A stretch of DNA of 64,000 nt from Kutzneria sp. CA-103260 (GTDB lineage: Bacteria > Actinomycetota > Actinomycetes > Mycobacteriales > Pseudonocardiaceae): the NCBI RefSeq assembly GCF_018263855.1, contig NZ_CP073318.1:3410001-3474000 (forward strand). Direction: 5' to 3'. Shown here piece by piece: positions 58,589 to 64,000 of this stretch. Both the position numbers and the translations under genes were made by a program. The notes beneath the pieces were generated by a model. The model had not been told where the DNA came from. It searched no databases and saw only the letters and a program-made list of their open reading frames with translations. Each line of letters begins with the position of its first letter. The stretch's first letter is position 1.

Positions 58589-59611
58589 TCAGTTCTTGAC
58601 CACGTGCAGGATGCTCGCGCCGGTCTCGGCCTGGTTTCCACTGACCTCCTCCAGTCGCAGCCCGGCGGCGGCGAGCAAGTCACGAAACTCCTTCTCGGTG
58701 CGGATGGCGCCACCACAGGCGAGCGTGCACAGGTCACTCATCACCGCGACCGGATCGGACGTCGTGTCCAGCGCGGGCATGATCAGATCGATCAGGAACA
58801 ACCTGCTGTCAGCACGCATCGCCCGGTGACAGGCCTGGAGGACACGAACGGCGTCGTCGTCGACCCAGTCACTGAGCACGCCCTTGACCACATAGACATC
58901 GCGCCCCGCCGGCAGCGGATCGGTCAGGAAGTCCCCCACCACCAGTGAACACCGGTCGGATATGCCGGCTTCTTCCAGCACCGCACGGGCATTCTCCAGT
59001 CCTGCCGCCCGGTCGAAGATTGTGCCGGTGAGCCCCGGGTTCACGGCCAGCAACCCGGCCGTCAGAATGCCGTTGCCACCGCCGACATCCACCATGTCAC
59101 GGGCGTCCGCCACGTCAAGTGCCGCGACGAACGCGGGCGCGTCACGCCGCGCCGTTTCGAGCACCCACGCGTAGAGCGAGGCCTCCGCGCTCGGATTGTC
59201 CGCCATCCAAGCGTAGCTCGAGCGGCCGAAAACGTGCTCCACCGCAGGCTGGCCGGTGCGCACGGTGTGCTCGATTCTGCCGCAGGCACTCCAGGTGGGC
59301 TCGCCACCCATCTCCCTGGCCAGATACTTGACCGAACAGGGCACGTCCGCGCGCAGCAGCTGTCCAGACGAGGTCAGCTCATAGCTCCCTTCCTCGTTCA
59401 CGACAAGCAGTCCTAAATGGACGGCACCGCGGAGCAGGCGCCGCAACGACGGCTCATGGCAGTTGGTCAGCCTGGCCAACTCTTCCAGTGAGGCCGGTTC
59501 GTCAGCGAGCCGATCGGCCAGATCGAGCGTTGCCACGGTGTGCACAACCTGCGCCGGGATGAAACCGAACACCAGGTCCATCAGCCGGGCCGCGTCCTTG
59601 TGAGCCGTCAT
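58589..59611 (-). CDS. SAM-dependent O-methyltransferase (AcrR/hydroxyneurosporene type, PF00891)
   Basis: A 340-residue methyltransferase with an N-terminal dimerisation/winged-helix part (QVVHTVATLDLADRLADEPA). The SAM motif MVDVGGGNGILTAGLL follows, then FDRAAGLENARAVLEEAG, and a late Asp region YVVKGVLSDWVDDDAVRVLQ. The usual catalytic His of plant-type O-methyltransferases (near VLHDW) reads LSDW here, so the general base may be another residue. It acts on a hydroxylated intermediate of this cluster, perhaps after one of the P450s. Confidence 0.9.
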   Translation of the reverse strand: MTAHKDAARLMDLVFGFIPAQVVHTVATLDLADRLADEPASLEELARLTNCHEPSLRRLLRGAVHLGLLVVNEEGSYELTSSGQLLRADVPCSVKYLAREMGGEPTWSACGRIEHTVRTGQPAVEHVFGRSSYAWMADNPSAEASLYAWVLETARRDAPAFVAALDVADARDMVDVGGGNGILTAGLLAVNPGLTGTIFDRAAGLENARAVLEEAGISDRCSLVVGDFLTDPLPAGRDVYVVKGVLSDWVDDDAVRVLQACHRAMRADSRLFLIDLIMPALDTTSDPVAVMSDLCTLACGGAIRTEKEFRDLLAAAGLRLEEVSGNQAETGASILHVVKN

Positions 59612-59656
59612 CCACTCCTCCGAAATCGCCTCCAGGGATTCGTCACCAGGGATTCG

Positions 59657-60859
59657 TCACCACGCCACTGGCAGTTCGCGCAGGCCACCGACGACCGGGT
59701 TGTCATTCACCCGCAACTGGTTCACCGGAGCTGCGAGGAACAGGGTCGGGAACTTCTCGAAGAGCTGGCCGAACACCGCACGCAACTCGAGGCGGGCCAG
59801 GTTCTGACCGACGCACACGTGCCGACCATATCCGAAAGTTAAGTGCGGATTGGGTTTCCGGGCGATGTCGAACTGGTCTGGCTGGGGAAACGCGAGCGGG
59901 TCGTGATTGACCCCGATCAGGTTGATCACCACGGCGTCCCCGGCCCGGATGGTCACGTCGCCGACCACGATGTCCGCAGTGGCGTAGCGGGCGAGCGCTT
60001 CTCCACCGGACATCCGGCGACGGAGTATCTCCTCGACAGCTGAAGGGAGCAACGAGCGGTCTCGTCGTAATGCCTCGCGCTGCGAGGGATTGGTCAGCAT
60101 GTGCAGTGCGCCCCACTGGATGACGACGACAGTGGTCGCATGCCCCGCGAACAGCACGCCGGTCGCCATCGCGTTCGCCTCGAGCGGCTTCAGCGCACCA
60201 GACTCACACGCGGCGGCGAGATCGGACAGGACGTCTTCTGCCGATTCGATTCGCTTGCGCTCCAGCAACTCTTCCATGTAGCCGTGGATGCTTTCCAGTG
60301 CCGCACGAGAGCCCTGTCCGTCCACCGGGTCGGCCGCCTGCTCCGACCACCTCCGAAATCGGCCACGGTCGGCATACGGTACGCCGAGCAGCTCGCAGAT
60401 GACCAGCATGGGCAGCGGGCGAGCCAAGGACTCAACGAGATCCGCCGGCGGTCCCTGCTCGGCCATGGCCGCCAACAGGTCGTCGACGAACCCTTCGATC
60501 CGTGGCGTCAGTGTCGCCATCCGTCGCGCCGAAAAGAACTTCGACAACAGCGCGCGCATCGCAGCCTCGCCGTCTCGCTCGCTCTCATAGTCCTCATAGC
60601 CCCAGTCCGCGCCGTCGAGCAACGCGGAATTGGTGACCCTCGGAGCGTTCATCGGATCAGGATGGGAGCGAGTCAGCCTCGGATCGGAGAAGAGCCGCTT
60701 CGCCTCGTCGAGGCGGGTGACCATCCACGCCTCGTCACCGGCCATGGTGCGAAACCGGGACACCGGGCACTTGCCCCTCATCTCCCGCACGGCCGGCGGA
60801 ATGTCGAGAATGTCCGGCCGGGCGAACGGGCTCGTCGGCAGGGGTCGCTGATGGTTCAT
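59657..60859 (-). CDS. Cytochrome P450, second of the cluster, with altered I-helix motif
   Basis: A 400-residue P450. ExxR is at residues 277-280 (EILR), and the heme loop FGYGRHVCVGQNLAR has Cys349. The I-helix motif reads LFAGHATTVVV (residues 236-246): the Thr is kept but the acidic residue before it is Ala, which usually matters for proton delivery to O2. The enzyme may do atypical chemistry. GGGAG lies 6 bases before the ATG at 60859. Its first 41 codons overlap the 3' end of the polyprenyl synthase gene in another frame. Confidence 0.92.
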   Translation of the reverse strand: MNHQRPLPTSPFARPDILDIPPAVREMRGKCPVSRFRTMAGDEAWMVTRLDEAKRLFSDPRLTRSHPDPMNAPRVTNSALLDGADWGYEDYESERDGEAAMRALLSKFFSARRMATLTPRIEGFVDDLLAAMAEQGPPADLVESLARPLPMLVICELLGVPYADRGRFRRWSEQAADPVDGQGSRAALESIHGYMEELLERKRIESAEDVLSDLAAACESGALKPLEANAMATGVLFAGHATTVVVIQWGALHMLTNPSQREALRRDRSLLPSAVEEILRRRMSGGEALARYATADIVVGDVTIRAGDAVVINLIGVNHDPLAFPQPDQFDIARKPNPHLTFGYGRHVCVGQNLARLELRAVFGQLFEKFPTLFLAAPVNQLRVNDNPVVGGLRELPVAW

Positions 60860-61976
60860 GGCTACTCCCAAGAACTGCGGCCACCGCGCCTGATCGGCGA
60901 TCACAATGTGGCTCCATGGCTTCCCGCCGCTCGCCGCGCGGGCCGATGGCCGCCTCCGCGTAGCCTCGCAACCGCTCCCGGCTGGCACTGGGCGGCAACG
61001 GTTGCAACGCGGCGACCGAGTTGTCCACGTACTGGCCGCCACGCGCATACGCGGCGGAGAGCGCCCCGGTCTGCTCCAGGATCTTGACGAGGCTGTCCCG
61101 CCTCGTCACTGGATCACCGTCGCCAGACAGCACGTCCTTGATGGCCCGGCGGTCCACGGGATCCCCGGACTCGTACGCCAGGAGCACGGGCAGGGTCGGT
61201 CTGCGGTTACGGATGTCGCTGGTGTCCGGCTTGCCCATGACTTCGGTGTTGCGCGTGTAGGACCGCAGGTCGTCATGGATCTGGAACGCGGTACCCAGGT
61301 TCTCGGCGTACGTCCCCAACGCCCGGACCATGCTGTCGTCGCCACCGGCGAGCAGCGCACCGCATTCACACGCTCCCCTGAACAGAGCGGCTGTCTTGAG
61401 CTTCACCATCGTCAGGTACGCGTCGACGTCGAAGTCCATCCGGCGGCACAACTCGGACTCCAGACTCTGGCCGCGGCACAGGTCGATCCCGCACCTGGCG
61501 ACGACGTCCAGCGCCGCGACGATCCGGTCGGGCGGCACACCGGTGGCCCGGCACTCGGCGAGGGCGGCGAACAGGGCGAAAATAAGCGCGTCACCGGCGA
61601 CGATCGCGTTGTCGACCCCGTACTTGTGCTGGACCGAAGGCCTGCCTCGGCGCAAGTCGTCGTCGTCGATGATGTCGTCGTGGACCAGGCTGGCCGTGTG
61701 ACCACATTCCGCGCCGATCGCGGCCGGAAGCACCTGTTCGGCGTCACCACCGACAGCGAGCGCGGATTCGAGCAGGAGTATGGGGCGGAACAACTTCCCG
61801 GACGGCACGAGCGCATGGGCGCACATGCGGTCCAGCAGGCCCGAGCTGGCGTCCCAGCGTTCCTCCAGGCGCGCTGCCACCTTGCTGACAAGCGAGACGA
61901 GCTCCCCCGCTCTCGACAGCACGTTCTGGAGCTCGGCATCACCTGCGATTGCGTTCACCGTCACATGACCGCGCAT
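60735..61976 (-). CDS. Polyprenyl (geranylgeranyl/farnesyl-type) diphosphate synthase
   Basis: A 413-residue trans-isoprenyl diphosphate synthase. The first Asp-rich motif DDIIDDDDLRRG is at residues 100-111, the second DDLRSY at 235-240. GKPDTSDIRNRRPTLPVLLA follows, and KLFRPILLLES supplies substrate Lys/Arg. It condenses IPP with allylic diphosphates to a C15-C20 or longer chain. After about residue 350 the C-terminus no longer looks like the family, and from residue 373 it overlaps the P450 gene by 125 bases. GGAGG lies 8 bases before the ATG. It supplies the isoprenoid backbone of the cluster; no cyclase is visible in the window. Confidence 0.92.
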   Translation of the reverse strand: MRGHVTVNAIAGDAELQNVLSRAGELVSLVSKVAARLEERWDASSGLLDRMCAHALVPSGKLFRPILLLESALAVGGDAEQVLPAAIGAECGHTASLVHDDIIDDDDLRRGRPSVQHKYGVDNAIVAGDALIFALFAALAECRATGVPPDRIVAALDVVARCGIDLCRGQSLESELCRRMDFDVDAYLTMVKLKTAALFRGACECGALLAGGDDSMVRALGTYAENLGTAFQIHDDLRSYTRNTEVMGKPDTSDIRNRRPTLPVLLAYESGDPVDRRAIKDVLSGDGDPVTRRDSLVKILEQTGALSAAYARGGQYVDNSVAALQPLPPSASRERLRGYAEAAIGPRGERREAMEPHCDRRSGAVAAVLGSSHEPSATPADEPVRPAGHSRHSAGRAGDEGQVPGVPVSHHGR

Positions 61977-62055
61977 CGCCTTTTCCTCCTCGTTCCGACG
62001 ATGACGTCATGCGTCCGAACCAGACAGGCCGGCTCGAACGCATGACGTTCACCTG

Positions 62056-62526
62056 TCAGCCACCGAAACTGATCGGAACCGGGTTCGCAAAAATGCCCGG
62101 GTACGCAATGCTACCGGCCGTGACTGCACAACCTCGAGCCACACCGCAATCGACGTGTCCCGCCGGCTTTCCGGTCAGCGGATTGGTTCCGTTGAATTCC
62201 CGACGGACGGTTAGCTGGGTTTGGAATTCACCGCGCGCGCCGACGGTCACTACTGCGCCGTCCGCATCATTACAGCTGATCTGCGCCGGATCCGCGGGCC
62301 TGTTGCATTGCACGACGCCGACGCGGTCTCCGGCCGTGAAGCCGCTACCGACCACCACCGTCGCCTGGGCATCGACCAGCCCGCTCGATTGATCCACCGC
62401 GATTGTCGGCGATGCCGCGAACGCCGGAGAAGTTCCCACGATCGCTGTGCCGGCGCTTGCCGACAACACCACCGCGAGCATCACCGCCAGCTTAGGCGCG
62501 ATACCCGGATTACCAAACGTGATCAT
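62056..62526 (-). CDS. Secreted neocarzinostatin-family apoprotein
   Basis: A 156-residue protein. Residues 1-37 are a signal peptide ending AFA; the mature 119 residues start ASPTIAVDQSSGLVDA. Mature Cys37, Cys48, Cys90 and Cys96 match the positions of the two disulfides of neocarzinostatin (37-47 and 88-93). The sequence follows the family through QCNRPADPAQISCNDA, LTVRREFNGT and HVDCGVARGCAVT to the closing PVPISFGG. In known systems this immunoglobulin-like apoprotein binds and protects a reactive chromophore. Here it lies between radical SAM and polyprenyl synthase genes, so it may carry the product of this cluster or guard the producer. ATG at 62526 is chosen because it begins the signal peptide. 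Confidence 0.93.
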   Translation of the reverse strand: MITFGNPGIAPKLAVMLAVVLSASAGTAIVGTSPAFAASPTIAVDQSSGLVDAQATVVVGSGFTAGDRVGVVQCNRPADPAQISCNDADGAVVTVGARGEFQTQLTVRREFNGTNPLTGKPAGHVDCGVARGCAVTAGSIAYPGIFANPVPISFGG

Positions 62527-62560
62527 GACAGTTTCACCCTTCCATTGGAGGCACGGTGCC

Positions 62561-64000
62561 TCACTCGGAAATATCTGTAGCCGCACCGCTTCGACCGAGC
62601 AACTGCCACTCGAGTCGCCCCATGTAGTAGACAATTTCTTCATGATTGGTCGAGGGTAGGAAGTGGTTGGCACCGACCTTGTAGTAGATCGAGCTGACTA
62701 TCTCCCGGATGACATGGTCGTACGGTTCCTCTCGACGAAGCGCCAGCACCAGGGCTGGCACGTCGCAATCAAGCCGGACGTCGCGCCATACATAGAACTT
62801 CTCGCCGTTCACCTCGACCTGCGGGAGGCTTTCGTTGGCATAGCGCGGTGATACTTCGCGTCCCGGACCGGTGTAGGCCGGGAGCGTCAGCAGGTCGTAT
62901 TCGAACACGCTGTCCAGCAACGAACGAACCGCCTGTGGCACCAGCGGCATGAGCGACTCGTTCCACCAGCGCCGCAACACTTCCTTGGCCTCGTCGTCAC
63001 CATACACATGGGCAAGGACGGGAGCCAACACATCGGAATCGGTGAACGAGTTGAACATGCCGTTGCGGTACGGCTCGACGCCAGAACTGTCATCGGTCTC
63101 GAACCAGGCCATCAGCGATCGGATCACCTCTGACTGCGTTATCCCGCCAAGGGCGCGTAGCGGTGCCCAGATGTACCGGAAGACCGGGTTCTCGGCGACC
63201 AGCCTGGACACGAAGATGAACCGGTGCATGTACTGGTTGTCCCACGCCGGCATGGTGTCGTGGGACAGCAGGTATTCGAAGTCATCGGTGTTGCCCCGGA
63301 CGGTGACCAGCCCGAACTTCTCCCTGTCCCGCTGGTACGTGGTGTTCGGCAGGATCAGCATCGGGTAGACCGCGACCCGGGAGACGTGGTTGGCGAGCCG
63401 GTCGTACCCCTTCATGAACGAGTCGATGGTCTCCCCGGGAGCGCCCCAGATGAGCTCGGCGTAACAGTCGAGCCCTTCCCGGCCGAGCCACTCAGCCAGA
63501 CTCTCCCAATCATTGACCTTCATGTTGCGCCGGTTCATCAGGTCGAGAGTGTTCTCGTCCAACGTCTGCAGCGCGAGGGTGAAGGAGCTGTGCAGCCCGG
63601 CATCCTTCATCGACTTGACGATCTCATAGAAGACCTTGGACTTGTTCTTGGCCCAGGAAGTCTCGATACTCCTGGGGAATCCGTACTCGGCGCGGATGTC
63701 GATGACGTCCTGAACGAACTCGAGATCGATCGGCATCATCCCGAAGTTCGCGTCACACAGCACGATCGTATGCACCCTGTACTGAGCGAATATCTCAACC
63801 TCTCGCCGGAGCCGCTCCCGAGAGAACGCGCGGACGCGTTGGCCGACCGCACCGCCCCAGTAGCAGAACGAGCATTTGTACGGACAGCCTCGATTCGTCT
63901 CGAGTAGTGCGACGTCATACGGGAACTCACCGTTCTCGTCGGTCATCGGTATAACACCAGTGAGGAATGGCGAGGCGATGAGGTCGAGGTCCTCGATCCG
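62561..64000 (-). CDS. Second cobalamin-type radical SAM enzyme, cut by the right edge
   Basis: At least 479 residues are visible; the frame continues past 64000, where it reads RIEDLDLIASPFLTGVI, the part just before the core in such enzymes. The 4Fe-4S motif is CPYKCSFC in ALLETNRGCPYKCSFC, followed by YWGGAVGQ, LCDANFGMMPIDLEFVQ and AELIWGAPGETIDSF. It is clearly similar to the enzyme at 55327 (shared ETNRGCPY, ADANWG/CDANFG, ELIW and PGET). The N-terminal B12-binding domain should lie outside the window. It is the first visible gene of the minus-strand cluster, 34 bases upstream of the apoprotein start. Confidence 0.88.
   Translation of the reverse strand, partial: RIEDLDLIASPFLTGVIPMTDENGEFPYDVALLETNRGCPYKCSFCYWGGAVGQRVRAFSRERLRREVEIFAQYRVHTIVLCDANFGMMPIDLEFVQDVIDIRAEYGFPRSIETSWAKNKSKVFYEIVKSMKDAGLHSSFTLALQTLDENTLDLMNRRNMKVNDWESLAEWLGREGLDCYAELIWGAPGETIDSFMKGYDRLANHVSRVAVYPMLILPNTTYQRDREKFGLVTVRGNTDDFEYLLSHDTMPAWDNQYMHRFIFVSRLVAENPVFRYIWAPLRALGGITQSEVIRSLMAWFETDDSSGVEPYRNGMFNSFTDSDVLAPVLAHVYGDDEAKEVLRRWWNESLMPLVPQAVRSLLDSVFEYDLLTLPAYTGPGREVSPRYANESLPQVEVNGEKFYVWRDVRLDCDVPALVLALRREEPYDHVIREIVSSIYYKVGANHFLPSTNHEEIVYYMGRLEWQLLGRSGAATDISE

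Noticed and set aside
55327..64000. Enediyne PKS cluster
   Set aside because: The NCS-type apoprotein raised this, but no PKSE, thioesterase or other enediyne core gene is present in the window.

Overview
The window is about 70% GC, with GTG and TTG starts and strong third-position GC bias. It carries mycothiol-type DinB enzymes, a KstR2 steroid regulon, a DasR-type chitinase operator and a CebEFG-like sugar operon. This points to a filamentous actinomycete, probably of the Pseudonocardiales type; that assignment rests on gene content only.

Layout. 1-8.7 kb holds an XRE regulator, a secreted HNH nuclease, and a block of small enzymes with their regulators: an alpha/beta hydrolase, two paralogous TetR proteins, a MarR, a DinB-like enzyme and an SDR. 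The two TetR genes and the SDR share a palindromic operator. A secreted beta-helix protein and a VOC protein follow. 8.8-11.2 kb has two flavin-dependent LLM monooxygenases. 11.3-20.5 kb is a divergent steroid (C/D-ring, HIP-CoA) degradation cluster: fadE30-ipdF-kstR2-fadA6 leftward and fadD3-echA-fadE31-fadE32-fadE33 rightward, separated by a perfect palindrome. 20.5-30.1 kb is a mixed region with a nitroreductase-like protein, a papain-fold protein, MarR, a GH18 chitinase, a PQQ-type propeller, AIM24/GNAT, an ATPase and an acyl-CoA ligase. 30.3-34.8 kb is a tightly overlapping four-gene operon (solute-binding protein, TelA, solute-binding/vWA lipoprotein, membrane protein). 34.8-43.8 kb has small regulators, a GH28, a heme-degrading-domain protein, an FAD monooxygenase, a second GH18 and a DivIVA-like coiled coil. 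43.8-47.4 kb is a four-gene catabolic operon ending in a mycothiol-type isomerase. 47.4-53.6 kb is a cellobiose/beta-glucoside uptake operon (binding protein, two permeases, GH1, LacI regulator) with a PIG-L deacetylase.

At 53.9 kb lies a tRNA-Pro(GGG), followed by a low-coding stretch with an IS3 orfA remnant. From 55.3 kb to the right edge is a specialised-metabolite cluster, all on the minus strand: a cobalamin-type radical SAM enzyme, a P450, an O-methyltransferase, a second P450, a polyprenyl diphosphate synthase, a neocarzinostatin-family apoprotein, and a second radical SAM enzyme cut by the window end. An NCS-fold carrier protein beside isoprenoid rather than enediyne-PKS genes is the most striking feature. 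It suggests a reactive terpenoid-type product that is methylated, oxidised and possibly sequestered by a secreted apoprotein. The product and the carrier role are inferences.
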